Shown: positions 1 to 7,674 of the stretch, piece after piece | Numbering within the stretch: the first letter of the stretch is position 1 | How the letters are laid out: each line of letters begins with the position of its first letter | Origin: Oscillospiraceae bacterium | GTDB lineage: Bacteria > Bacillota_A > Clostridia > Oscillospirales > CAG-272 | Reading direction: 5' to 3' | DNA: 16,676 nt | Assembly: GCA_015064195.1 (NCBI GenBank) | Contig: SVSO01000043.1 | Location: 1-16,676, forward strand | Program-made: the position numbers and the translations under genes | Notes under the pieces: model-generated | Databases searched by the model: none | Told to the model about the DNA's origin: nothing | The model's input: only the letters and a program-made list of their open reading frames with translations

Positions 1-547
1 TGATGTCAACATCGCTGAACAGCTCCAGATGGGAGGCGTCCATGATCTCGGTGACGATGGGAAGACCGGTGGCTTTTTTCGCCTCCAGCAGCAGCTCGAT
101 GCCGGCGGAGCGGAGACCCTGGAAGGCATACGGCGAGGTGCGGGGCTTGAATGCACCGCCGCGGAGAATGTTGGCGCCGGCTTTCTTCACGGCCTTTGCC
201 ACCTCGATGATCTGCTCCTCGCTTTCAATGGAGCAGGGGCCTGCAATGAATACAAAGCCCTCGCCGATCTTCACATCGCCGTCAGCTGTGGGAACGGTGA
301 CAACGCTGTCGTCGGGATGGAATTTTCGGTTGGCGTTCTTGTACGGCTCGCTGATGCGCTTGACGGATTCCACGATGTCGAGGCCGTTTATGGTATCGAT
401 GTCGATCCTGGAGGTGTCGCCCACCAGTCCGAGGACGGTCTGGAAATGACCGCGGCTGATGTGTACGCCGATGCCCGTTTCCTTGAGGAAATCCACGAGA
501 TGTTCCAGTCTTTCTTCATTTGCCTGAGGTCTGATTACTACTACCAT
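1..547 (-). CDS. aroF: DAHP synthase, type I-beta (3' part beyond window)
   Basis: 3-Deoxy-7-phosphoheptulonate synthase joins phosphoenolpyruvate and erythrose 4-phosphate, the first step of cytosolic aromatic amino acid synthesis. The visible 182 N-terminal residues begin MVVVIRPQANEERLEHLV. Residues 1 to about 68 match the small ferredoxin-like regulatory domain that marks the type I-beta family and confers Tyr/Phe feedback in characterised members. The catalytic barrel follows, with GPCSIES (metal-ligand Cys105) and GGAFKPRTSPYAFQG (residues 130-144). The remainder, roughly 155 residues going by the usual length of about 335-340, lies outside the window. The start at 547 is supported by AAGGAG at 557-562, 9 nt upstream. 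The gene sits directly behind a Tyr/Phe-rich leader ORF and terminator, so I infer control by attenuation. Family assignment is firm; the symbol is by analogy. Confidence 0.95.
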   Translation of the reverse strand, partial: MVVVIRPQANEERLEHLVDFLKETGIGVHISRGHFQTVLGLVGDTSRIDIDTINGLDIVESVKRISEPYKNANRKFHPDDSVVTVPTADGDVKIGEGFVFIAGPCSIESEEQIIEVAKAVKKAGANILRGGAFKPRTSPYAFQGLRSAGIELLLEAKKATGLPIVTEIMDASHLELFSDVDI

Positions 548-593
548 TTTTCATTTCTCCTTTAAAATAAACTGTCCGCCGGGGATGGAATGT

Positions 594-630
594 AAAAAGA
601 AACGCTCCGCAGTGTTTTCACTACGGAGCG
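594..630 (-). terminator. Attenuator (intrinsic terminator) ahead of DAHP synthase
   Basis: On the minus strand, CGCTCCGTAGTG (630-619) pairs with CACTGCGGAGCG (614-603) around an AAAA loop. That is 12 pairs with one G-U, followed at once by TTTCTTTTT (602-594). It lies between the leader ORF and the aroF ribosome binding site, with no gene ending just upstream except the leader peptide, so it is best read as the attenuator. Residues 619-611 can instead pair with leader nucleotides 700-692. Confidence 0.9.
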
Positions 631-661
631 GAATTTATCCGATTGGTGCAGCGGATCGTTA

Positions 662-763
662 TCATCCGTTGATGCGCTCATCATCGCAGCAGAAAACACT
701 ATTACTTTTTTCCGGATAAAAGTAATAGTAATAATATTCGACTGCAAAATTACGAGCGAACAT
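662..763 (-). CDS. Tyr/Phe-rich leader peptide of DAHP synthase gene
   Basis: A 33-codon ORF on the minus strand starts MFARNFAVEYYYYYFYPEKS and stops with TGA at 664-662. Codons 10-16 read Tyr-Tyr-Tyr-Tyr-Tyr-Phe-Tyr (TAT and TAC mixed), with further Phe at codons 2 and 6. It begins about 35 nt after the predicted transcription start. AGAGG (780-776) lies 12 nt before the ATG. An in-frame ATG at 775 would give 37 residues, but the AGAGG would then touch the start. The peptide probably has no function beyond its translation: scarcity of charged tRNA-Tyr (or tRNA-Phe) would stall the ribosome on the run and favour read-through into aroF. The 336-nt gap between LysR and aroF (548-883) is wholly accounted for by this leader, its promoter, its hairpins and one inverted repeat. 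Confidence 0.88.
   Translation of the reverse strand: MFARNFAVEYYYYYFYPEKSNSVFCCDDERING
698..729 (-). promoter_or_regulatory. Leader hairpin 1:2 over the Tyr codons
   Basis: ACTATTACTTTT (729-718) is perfectly complementary to AAAAGTAATAGT (709-698), giving a 12-bp stem with an 8-nt loop. The 5' arm lies inside the Tyr/Phe codon run, so a ribosome stalled there would occlude it. The 3' arm shares nucleotides 700-698 with the segment (700-692, AGTGTTTTC) that can pair with GAAAACACT (619-611) in the terminator. The two folds are therefore mutually exclusive, as expected of a ribosome-mediated attenuator. Pairings are read directly; the mechanism is inferred. Confidence 0.8.
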
Positions 764-804
764 GATACAATCCATCCTCTTTGGTTGGGTTAAAACTTTA
801 TTTT

Positions 805-833
805 ATTATAGCACTAAAGCGATCACTTGTCAA
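805..833 (-). promoter_or_regulatory. Sigma-A promoter of leader-aroF transcript
   Basis: Minus-strand TTGACA (833-828), a 17-nt spacer and TATAAT (810-805) match the consensus perfectly. The predicted transcription start is near 798, giving a leader of about 250 nt before aroF. Confidence 0.92.
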
Positions 834-843
834 CCGTGAAATT

Positions 844-870
844 GCACAAAAAACGACGGGCGTTTTGTGC
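844..870. repeat. Inverted repeat between LysR gene and aroF promoter
   Basis: GCACAAAA (844-851) and TTTTGTGC (863-870) form 8-bp arms. An inner CG/CG pairing (854-855 with 861-862) is possible after a 2-nt bulge. The repeat begins 14 nt beyond the LysR stop and is centred near 857, about 59 nt upstream of the predicted aroF transcription start. No U-tract follows on either strand, so it is a poor terminator. It could be a regulator-binding site. Confidence 0.4.
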
Positions 871-883
871 GGATTGCGGTCAA

Positions 884-1822
884 TTATGAAATCTCCATGG
901 TTTCGATCTCGGCGATGACTGCGCGAAGCTCGTTGAGATAAGCCTGATCCAGCTCGGAGAGACGGTAGGAACGCTGATAGACCAGCATATCCTTGTAGCT
1001 GTAGTCCGAGTCGGATACCCGCCGCTGAACGAGGCCATAGAGATCGAGGATCGGCTGGGGGATGTTGGACACCCACATGAATGTGCCGGGGATGTTGGCG
1101 AGGAGGTCGAACTGACTGCCCCGCTCGAACACATAGATGCGCTTGTCGGAGTTTTCGATGTTCTCCATCCGCTTGGCTTCCAGCGTTGGCAGAGACGGCA
1201 CCGAATTGTCGCTGTGCAGGATCTCGATGGCATCGGAAAAATCGGCGCAGGTCAGCACCGGCTTATTGGCCAGCGGATGATTTTTTGACATGACTGCCAC
1301 ATACTGGAACTGCCAGACAAGCTCACTCTTTAGATCTTTTTCCCGCAGAAGCCGCGTGAAATACGGCTCAAACACATCCCGATAACGGATGATGCCCAGA
1401 TTGTAGTTGGACTGGACAATGTTGGAGATGGCCTGCATGGAGTTTGTCTCGCTGTAGAGGATCTCGCATTCCTTCGACGGATCCAGCGTTTTCACAAAGC
1501 GGGTGAAGGCGTGCGCCTGATAGCTTGCACGGGGAATGGAAATGCTGAAGGATTGCTTTGTGGAATGCTCACTTGAATAGATGGATTCCAGCTCATGGAT
1601 CTGCGCGAGGATACGCTTGGCGTATACGAGAAATTCCTCGCCCTTCATGGTGGGGATGATGCCCTTGGAGGTGCGTTTGAAGATGGTGATGCCGAGGCTT
1701 TCCTCCAGCTCCCGGATGGCCTTGCTCAGATTGGGCTGCCCCATGAACAGATTCTCCGCCGCCTGTGTGATGGAGCCGGTTCTGGCAACCTCAACGGCAT
1801 ATTTCAGATGCATGATATTCAT
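884..1822 (-). CDS. LysR-family transcriptional regulator
   Basis: A DNA-binding regulator of 312 residues, the usual LysR length. Residues 1-62 form the winged HTH (MHLKYAVEVARTGSITQAAE, then PNLSKAIRELEESLG and the wing IFKRTSKG). The rest is a periplasmic-binding-like effector domain from about residue 93. GGAAAGGA (1838-1831) lies 8 nt before the ATG at 1822; Met4 is an alternative start. The gene follows wecB by 33 nt with no visible promoter, so it is probably co-transcribed with mrnC and wecB. The next gene on the same strand is DAHP synthase, a possible but unproven target. Effector and regulon cannot be told from the sequence. Confidence 0.93.
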   Translation of the reverse strand: MNIMHLKYAVEVARTGSITQAAENLFMGQPNLSKAIRELEESLGITIFKRTSKGIIPTMKGEEFLVYAKRILAQIHELESIYSSEHSTKQSFSISIPRASYQAHAFTRFVKTLDPSKECEILYSETNSMQAISNIVQSNYNLGIIRYRDVFEPYFTRLLREKDLKSELVWQFQYVAVMSKNHPLANKPVLTCADFSDAIEILHSDNSVPSLPTLEAKRMENIENSDKRIYVFERGSQFDLLANIPGTFMWVSNIPQPILDLYGLVQRRVSDSDYSYKDMLVYQRSYRLSELDQAYLNELRAVIAEIETMEIS

Positions 1823-1855
1823 ACGGATCGTCCTTTCCTGACAATATTCGGGATG

Positions 1856-2968
1856 TTACTCGGCGAAATACTGCTTGATAGCGTCGATAATGTAGAGGGA
1901 TGCTTTGCCGTCGCCGTAGGGATTTTTCGCCGATGCCATGCGCTTATATTCCGCCTTGTCGGTGAGCAGTGTCTCCGCTTCCCGGATGATGCGGTCGGTG
2001 TCCGTGCCGATGACCTTCACTGTGCCGGCTTCAGCGGCTTCCGGACGCTCAGTTTCGGTGCGAAGCACCAGAACCGGCTTGCCGAAGGAGGGCGCTTCCT
2101 CCTGAATGCCGCCGGAATCGGACATGATGAACAGAGATTTGGACAGCATATTGTGCATATCGGACACATCCACGGGATCGGTCAGGGTGATGCGGGGATG
2201 ATCGGACAGGAGCGGGAATACCACGCTGCGCACCGCCGGGCTGAGATGCACCGGATAGACAAAGCGCAGCTCCGGATGATTCTCGGACAGGGCGAGAATG
2301 GCGCGGCAGATGTTCTCGATGCCGCCGTTCTGATTCTCGCGGCGATGCGCGGTGACGGTGATGACCGGCTCAGCATCAAAATCGATGGCGCGGAGATTTT
2401 CGTCCTTGAACACATAGCCGGGAGTTACGGTGTACTGGAAGGCATCCAGCGCCGTGTTGCCGGTGACGAATACGTTTTCCGTCACGCTTTCGGCGGCGAG
2501 ATTCCGCCGGTTCAGTTCCGTGGGGGCGAAATGGAGTGTGGTCAGCTTGGTGGTCAGATTGCGGTTGATCTCCTCCGGATAGGGCGAATAGCGGTCGAAG
2601 GTGCGCAGTCCCGCTTCCACGTGACCCACGGGGATTTTTGCATAAAATGCGGCGAGAGCGGCGGCGAAGCTGGTGGTAGTGTCGCCGTGAACCAGCACCA
2701 GGTCGGGCTTCGATTCGGCAAGCACCGGCTCAAGACCCATGATGACATCTGCGGTGATGCTGGAGAGGGTCTGCCCGCGCTTCATGATGTTAAGGTCATA
2801 ATCCGGCACAACACCGAAATACGCAAGCGCACTGTCGAGCATTTCGCGGTGCTGAGCCGTGACACAGACCACGCTTTCAATGGCGGGTTCGGCCTCCAGT
2901 GCCTTGACCAGCGGACACATTTTGATGGCTTCCGGACGGGTTCCGAAAACGGACATGACCTTTATCAT
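1856..2968 (-). CDS. wecB: UDP-N-acetylglucosamine 2-epimerase (non-hydrolysing)
   Basis: Interconverts UDP-GlcNAc and UDP-ManNAc in the cytoplasm, feeding cell-surface polymers such as wall teichoic acid linkage units or capsule. At 370 residues it has the family's normal length. Visible motifs are GTRPE (9-13), HGDTTTS (94-100), GHVEAGLRT (115-123), TAHRREN (206-212, containing the His that matches E. coli His213) and the UDP-binding SDSGGIQEE (283-291). The start at 2968 overlaps the mrnC stop by 4 bp (ATGA), with GGAG about 8 nt upstream. It is also known as mnaA in Firmicutes. No other surface-polymer gene is adjacent, so the destination of the ManNAc is unknown. Confidence 0.96.
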   Translation of the reverse strand: MIKVMSVFGTRPEAIKMCPLVKALEAEPAIESVVCVTAQHREMLDSALAYFGVVPDYDLNIMKRGQTLSSITADVIMGLEPVLAESKPDLVLVHGDTTTSFAAALAAFYAKIPVGHVEAGLRTFDRYSPYPEEINRNLTTKLTTLHFAPTELNRRNLAAESVTENVFVTGNTALDAFQYTVTPGYVFKDENLRAIDFDAEPVITVTAHRRENQNGGIENICRAILALSENHPELRFVYPVHLSPAVRSVVFPLLSDHPRITLTDPVDVSDMHNMLSKSLFIMSDSGGIQEEAPSFGKPVLVLRTETERPEAAEAGTVKVIGTDTDRIIREAETLLTDKAEYKRMASAKNPYGDGKASLYIIDAIKQYFAE

Positions 2969-3390
2969 TGTTGTTCTCCTTCAGTTTGATTTTTATTCTC
3001 CAGCCGCTCCATCACATCGGCATATGCGATGCGGAACAGCTCCTCGGCGCGGGCGGATTCACCGGACAGATCTAAATATCCGAACAGTGCTTCCATTCCG
3101 GTGGCACGGCGATATTCTGCCGCCGATGCGCTTTTGGGGATGGAGATCCCGTGCGCATTTCTGCCGCGCTTGAAAATGTATTCTTCTTCTTCGGTGAGAT
3201 GGGGCAGGAGCTTGTCCATGCCGGCACTTTGTGCGGTGGCGCGGACAAAATTCAGCGCCAGATGGCTGAGTGCGCCGCCGTCGGCAATGCCAAGCCCCAC
3301 AAGATACCGGCGCACCAGCACCTCAAGCACGGCGTCGCCGAGATAAGCCAGCGTTGCGCCGCTGAGGGTTCTTGAAATCGTATTATCCAT
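2965..3390 (-). CDS. mrnC: Mini-ribonuclease III
   Basis: A small RNase III-like nuclease without a dsRNA-binding domain, which matures the ends of 23S rRNA in Bacillota. The chosen start at 3390 gives 141 residues, close to the usual 130-145. The RNase III core is clear: YLGDAVLEV (Asp19, Glu23), then EEEYIFKRGRNA and RRATGMEALFGYL, whose acidic residues form the metal site. The reading frame stays open upstream to 3429, and Met codons also occur at 3396 and 3429. However, AAAAGG (3402-3397) abuts the Met at 3396 and sits a good 6 nt from the ATG at 3390. The first gene after the promoter at 3434-3462, it is translationally coupled to wecB by a 4-bp overlap. Mini-RNase III is often next to cysS in other Bacillota, which is not seen here. 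Confidence 0.93.
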   Translation of the reverse strand: MDNTISRTLSGATLAYLGDAVLEVLVRRYLVGLGIADGGALSHLALNFVRATAQSAGMDKLLPHLTEEEEYIFKRGRNAHGISIPKSASAAEYRRATGMEALFGYLDLSGESARAEELFRIAYADVMERLENKNQTEGEQQ

Positions 3391-3433
3391 GAGCATCCTT
3401 TTCTTTGGTGGATATTTTGGTATAATCACTTAC

Positions 3434-3462
3434 ATTATATCATATTTTCCGCCATTAATCAA
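3434..3462 (-). promoter_or_regulatory. Promoter of mrnC-wecB-lysR operon
   Basis: Minus-strand TTGATT (3462-3457), a 17-nt spacer and TATAAT (3439-3434). Transcription would start near 3427, about 37 nt before the chosen mrnC start. It lies just 4 nt beyond the terminator of the transglutaminase operon. Confidence 0.85.
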
Positions 3463-3465
3463 GAC

Positions 3466-3506
3466 AAAAGCGAAAAGATTTTCCGGCGGGAAGTCTTTTC
3501 GCTTTT
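3466..3506. terminator. Bidirectional-looking terminator after transglutaminase operon
   Basis: AAAAGCGAAAAGA (3466-3478) pairs with TCTTTTCGCTTTT (3494-3506), with an extra TTCC/GGAA inside the loop. On the minus strand it follows the stop of the transglutaminase gene and ends in a T-rich arm (CGCTTTTGTC), insulating mrnC from that transcript. On the plus strand the tail is TTTTTGTTT. Confidence 0.85.
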
Positions 3507-3512
3507 TGTTTC

Positions 3513-6350
3513 CTATACGAGATAGAAATATTTCAGCCACAGCCGTTCGATGAAGGAGGCATTGCGCAGGAGATACCGCTCCAGCTCCTCGTGATAGCCG
3601 GCGATGCGCTCCAACGCTTCCTGGGGCACATCCGGGGCGAATTCCGCAGTCCGCATGGATTCGGCCACCTGTTTGAACTCCGCGGCGGCGAATTTTCCGA
3701 ACGCTTCGTCCACCCGTGCGGCGAAATCGGACAGATGCTCACCGGGGGCAGGAGTCAGCTTTTTGTGCACCAGCATATGGAAAATGCCGTCGTCCAGCGT
3801 CTGCGCCGCCGATTTGCGGGCATCGGGGGCGAGCTTGCGGCTTCGTGCGGCGGTGATGGCAGATGCGCGCCGATGGGCCGCAGCTTCTCCGCGCCGGTAC
3901 AGCAGAAGCACGACTGCACCTGCCGCGGCAAGGATCAGCACAAGCACGATGAGCGTCACAATAACGCCGGTGTAATCCGCATCCTCCTCATCCGGATCAA
4001 GGATAATCTCATCGTCGATGATCTCCTCCGGATCTTCCGTATAATCGGGCACAGTGGGCGATGTGGAGACGGGCGTGCTTGCCTCCTCCTTGTAGGATCG
4101 TTCATACATATTGGCGTAATATGGTGCGGTGGCTTCATACTGCACCCAGCCGTAGTAGTCGTAATACACCTCGATCCATGCGTGGGCATTGCTGTCGATG
4201 ATGGTGGAGGTGTAGCTTCCCGGTGCGTCGCCTTCCTCCAGCGGCTGGTAGGTGCTGGTGATGTAGCCCTCCGCATAGCGCGCGGGGATGCCCAGTGCGC
4301 GGAGCAGCATGACGGCGGAGGTGGCGTACTGGACACAGTAGCCCTCGCCGGTGTCAAACAGGAAGGATTCGGCGGCATTGACATAATTCCGGTCTGAGGA
4401 AGGATTTTTCGGCGTCAGGGTGTACACCATGCGCTGGGAAAGGAAGTCGATGATGGCCATGACCGCTTCATGACGGCCGGCAAAATTCCGGGCGGAGCGT
4501 GCATCCAGTCCGGCATTCCAGAGAATGTTGTTCGCGAGCGTGCCGAATTGCACGAAGTTCTCGCATTCGCTGAGATAATTGTCGTAGACATAGTCGTAAT
4601 AGAGGGACAGATTGTCGAACAGGGCGTGGATGCGCTCCCGCGCCGCACTGTCCATGGCGTAGACATACCGCCACGCCAGCGAATCCTCGCCGCCCGGGAA
4701 GGTGTAATCGCCGGAGACGGTGGCATATTCCCGCCGGTTTTCCGGCATATCCGCCATCTGCTCGTACATCCGGCGGACGGTGGCTTCGTTGGAATCCGCG
4801 GCCAGCACCTCCCGCAGAATGGAGATGACCGAATACTGCGCGGCGAAATAATCCACCAGCGTGCCGATGTTTTTCGCAAAATCGGGATCGGTCAGCAGAG
4901 GTACATTGGAAAGGGTGGAATATTCATCGAGGAACAGATAAGAGGTGGCGGTGAAAATGCCGTCGTAATAGTTGCTGTATTCCAGATCCTCCTGCTCTCT
5001 TGTACCGTAACGGAGCAGTCGCTGACGCTGATCGGTGTAGGAGGGCATGAACAGCACATTGGCGCTGGGTGTGAGCTTTTTCACATGAACCGCCGTTGTG
5101 AGATAGCCGAAATTCGTGTGGGGGACAACTGCCGTTCCCTCCGGCAGTGTGCAGAGCGCGGGATCAAGGGCTTCCAGCAGCTCAAAGGTGAGCAGCTCCG
5201 GCGAAAAGCCGGCGCCGAAGGTGTCCCGATAATCGTCGATGCGCTCATAGGATGCGGTATGCCAGCTGTCGCCGTGATAATCCACACCTGTCCAGTTGCG
5301 CAGATAGATGGGCGACTGGATGTCCGCGCGGATCTCAAACAGCTTTGCGCCGGTGTAGGTGCGCCGCTGGCTGGTGGTGTCACGGCTGTCGATCTCCGAA
5401 ATACCGGAGAAAATGAGGCCGCCGAGATCCGGACTGTCGCCGTTGATGACCGCCACGACGAAATTTTCAAGTCTGAGCATGGGATGAGAGATGGCGGGGA
5501 TGTCGCGCATTCCCGAGGAAATACCGGAGGGGATCCACAGAAGGAGAAGCGCAATGAGCGCGGCCGCGATGCCGGTGAAGCCGCCCATGGCGGAATTGCC
5601 GCGCATGGTGTCGCGCAGTTCCCGGCGGCATTCGCGGGAGCGTCGGATGGTGCCCAGCACTTCCGCCACCTGCTTTTTGCTGCCGAAAATGCCGTCGTAA
5701 TACGCCAGTGCCGCCACACCGCACAGAGATGCCAGCATGATGGCAAAGCCGGTATTGTCGGTGCAGAGGCCGAAATACATCATCAGCGTGCAGAGGGATG
5801 CGCCGGCGAACAGCAGGGGAATGATGCGGGCGCGGCGGAGAATGCAGACGGATGCCAGCGCGGCGAGGATGCCCATGACGATGCAGTAGGCAATGAGACG
5901 GCAGTCCGCTTCCGTCAGATAGAGCTGGCGGAGGGAATAATCGAAGTTGAGCACATTGCGCATCATGCCGTTGTAGCCCAGCTCATTGAGCCGCCGGAAC
6001 CATGCGTTGTAGACGGCCACACCGGCGTAAAACAGGGTGTAAAGCCGCTTTGTCACGCTTCCGTAGGCGAACAGCCACAAAAGCAGTCCGCCGATGCCGA
6101 GTCCGAGACCGGACAGGAAGAACCGCTTCGAGATGCCCATGACGGCGAAAATGAGGATGAACAGTCCGCAGATGGCAAGCTGCGCGGGGACGTGGATGCC
6201 GAGGGAGAGGGAATCACAGAGAAAGACAGAAAGCCCGTATGTACACATAAAGGCAAGCGCGCACCGGCACAGATAGCCGAGCGTGCGCATATATGGCTTT
6301 GCGGCCTGACGTTCAGGCAGGATCAGCTCCGGGGTGGTGACGGCTTTCAT
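3513..6350 (-). CDS. Membrane-anchored transglutaminase-like protein (TgpA type)
   Basis: A 945-residue membrane protein. A hydrophobic N-terminal third (about residues 25-275, several membrane spans) is followed by a long extracytoplasmic part, a transglutaminase core, one more span near residues 798-824 (VIVTLIVLVLILAAAGAVVL) and a cytoplasmic C-terminal tail. The core has the papain-like site: Cys672 in GYCVQYAT, His723 in HAWIEVYY, and Glu739 in YEATAPY where Asp is the classical third residue. Members cleave or crosslink peptides outside the cell; the substrate is unknown. The start at 6350 is the only ATG before an in-frame stop upstream, and GAGG lies 12 nt away, slightly far. It is the last gene of the MoxR-DUF58-transglutaminase operon, a widespread set, starting 17 nt after the DUF58 stop. 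Confidence 0.93.
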   Translation of the reverse strand: MKAVTTPELILPERQAAKPYMRTLGYLCRCALAFMCTYGLSVFLCDSLSLGIHVPAQLAICGLFILIFAVMGISKRFFLSGLGLGIGGLLLWLFAYGSVTKRLYTLFYAGVAVYNAWFRRLNELGYNGMMRNVLNFDYSLRQLYLTEADCRLIAYCIVMGILAALASVCILRRARIIPLLFAGASLCTLMMYFGLCTDNTGFAIMLASLCGVAALAYYDGIFGSKKQVAEVLGTIRRSRECRRELRDTMRGNSAMGGFTGIAAALIALLLLWIPSGISSGMRDIPAISHPMLRLENFVVAVINGDSPDLGGLIFSGISEIDSRDTTSQRRTYTGAKLFEIRADIQSPIYLRNWTGVDYHGDSWHTASYERIDDYRDTFGAGFSPELLTFELLEALDPALCTLPEGTAVVPHTNFGYLTTAVHVKKLTPSANVLFMPSYTDQRQRLLRYGTREQEDLEYSNYYDGIFTATSYLFLDEYSTLSNVPLLTDPDFAKNIGTLVDYFAAQYSVISILREVLAADSNEATVRRMYEQMADMPENRREYATVSGDYTFPGGEDSLAWRYVYAMDSAARERIHALFDNLSLYYDYVYDNYLSECENFVQFGTLANNILWNAGLDARSARNFAGRHEAVMAIIDFLSQRMVYTLTPKNPSSDRNYVNAAESFLFDTGEGYCVQYATSAVMLLRALGIPARYAEGYITSTYQPLEEGDAPGSYTSTIIDSNAHAWIEVYYDYYGWVQYEATAPYYANMYERSYKEEASTPVSTSPTVPDYTEDPEEIIDDEIILDPDEEDADYTGVIVTLIVLVLILAAAGAVVLLLYRRGEAAAHRRASAITAARSRKLAPDARKSAAQTLDDGIFHMLVHKKLTPAPGEHLSDFAARVDEAFGKFAAAEFKQVAESMRTAEFAPDVPQEALERIAGYHEELERYLLRNASFIERLWLKYFYLV

Positions 6351-6367
6351 GGGTGAATGTTACCTCT

Positions 6368-7672
6368 TTATGACGTACGGACGGATGTTTGACGGCGGCG
6401 GATCATCTCCACGGTGATGCCGCAGCTCTCCAGCTCATAGATGCAGTCCCGATACTGCTTTTCGGCATCGGGATCAGATGCAAACAGGGATTTGTCGGTG
6501 CAGCAGAGCAGCTCCGGCGGTTTGGATGTGCCGCCGTAGAGCAGAGTCAGCGCCTGATATTCGGCGGCGATGGCGGGATCCATGTGCGCGCTGACGAAGA
6601 TCAGCGACGAATTTTCGATATCGGTACAGGCGGCGGCCAGCTTTGAGATATGCTTGCCGGTCGTGTCCAGCGGCGCAAAGGCGAACTGGCGGTAGATGCG
6701 GTCGAAATCCGCGATGGAGGTGAGAAGGGCTTCTCTTGGATAGCCGTCCCGCATCCACATAAGGGTCACATCGTTGCCGGCACGAAGCTCCCGCAGGACG
6801 GATGCGATGCAGGTCTCGATGACAAGATCGGTGGCCAGCATATCGATGATCTCCGCATATTCGGGCAGCGGGCGGAGAATCGTGCCGGTCTCGCCGGCAT
6901 TTGCAAAATGCGGCTCAAGATCGCACAGAATGCACACGGAATTGCCCTTGTTGCGGGAATAATCCTTGACGATCAGCTCCTCGGATTTGGAGGAAAGCTT
7001 CCAGTGGATGCTTTTCAGACTATCGCCGCTCAGATAGGTGCGGATGTCGGAAAGCTCCGTGTTGTCGCTTCCCTTGGCCCGCATGACGCGCTGGGTGTCA
7101 AGCTCGCTCTCCGCCGAATGCGGGCGGGGCGGAAGCTCAAACCGGCGCGGCAGAACGAACAGCTCCGTATATTTTTCGCAGGGAATTCTCAGCATGACGG
7201 CGTGGAAGCAGTCGCAGACGGTGACAGAGCGGATGCCCACCCGATATTCGCCGCGGAAGCTGAAGGAAACGCTTCTGTCGATGACACAGCCGGAGAGGGG
7301 CGCGATGGACAGGGTGAAGGTTTTGCCCGCACAGCTGATGCCGCGCTCGTCGGGCAAAAGCAGCTCGGCCTCGACCAGTGGGAAGGGAAGAATGCAGTCG
7401 TTTGAGACAATGGCGGAAAATCCAGTGGGGGACAGCTTTTCCACCGTATCCGTCTCGGTTCGCACAGAGGTACGGATGAACAGAAGTGCCGCGAGAAGCT
7501 GAAGGATGGTGCCGATGGGCATGAGCAGGACGAAGATGAACACCATGTAGGAGACAGCCATTTTCAGCGACTGGGCAAAGAGGAGTGCCGCAAATACCAG
7601 CACCGGCCAGAGAAATACCTGAGCGGAGAAGGAGATGCGATGCCCGCGGATGGTGATGCCCGGCTTCCGCAT
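6368..7672 (-). CDS. DUF58 domain protein
   Basis: A 434-residue protein with two N-terminal hydrophobic segments (about residues 18-70), a beta-rich middle and the C-terminal DUF58 region. The diagnostic motif is DIRTYLSGDSLKSIHWKLSS, with IHWK at residues 222-225, followed by a von Willebrand-A-like fold starting VCILCDLEPHF. DUF58 proteins accompany MoxR ATPases and are thought to work with them in envelope-related assembly or chaperone functions; the mechanism is not established. It starts 2 nt after the MoxR stop, with AGAGG inside the MoxR 3' end, so translational coupling is likely. Transmembrane placement fits action at the cytoplasmic membrane. Confidence 0.92.
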   Translation of the reverse strand: MRKPGITIRGHRISFSAQVFLWPVLVFAALLFAQSLKMAVSYMVFIFVLLMPIGTILQLLAALLFIRTSVRTETDTVEKLSPTGFSAIVSNDCILPFPLVEAELLLPDERGISCAGKTFTLSIAPLSGCVIDRSVSFSFRGEYRVGIRSVTVCDCFHAVMLRIPCEKYTELFVLPRRFELPPRPHSAESELDTQRVMRAKGSDNTELSDIRTYLSGDSLKSIHWKLSSKSEELIVKDYSRNKGNSVCILCDLEPHFANAGETGTILRPLPEYAEIIDMLATDLVIETCIASVLRELRAGNDVTLMWMRDGYPREALLTSIADFDRIYRQFAFAPLDTTGKHISKLAAACTDIENSSLIFVSAHMDPAIAAEYQALTLLYGGTSKPPELLCCTDKSLFASDPDAEKQYRDCIYELESCGITVEMIRRRQTSVRTS

Positions 7673-7674
7673 GG

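Noticed and set aside
562..747. Minus-strand 61-codon frame overlapping the leader (MQSNIITITF)
   Set aside because: It runs through the attenuator terminator out of frame with the Tyr-rich ORF and lacks a proper ribosome binding site.
548..833. T-box riboswitch as the control of aroF
   Set aside because: The leader has no recognisable T-box sequence, is short, and its structure is fully explained by a leader peptide, one hairpin and a terminator.
1595..2989. Plus-strand open frame of 464 codons
   Set aside because: It covers the opposite strand of lysR and wecB, both strongly supported by conserved motifs; it shows no domain or start signal of its own.
4470..6356. Plus-strand open frame of 628 codons
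   Set aside because: It lies entirely antisense to the transglutaminase gene, has no ribosome binding site or recognisable domain, and its composition (rich in Gly, Ala, His, Asp) is what the complementary frame of a GC-rich gene gives.
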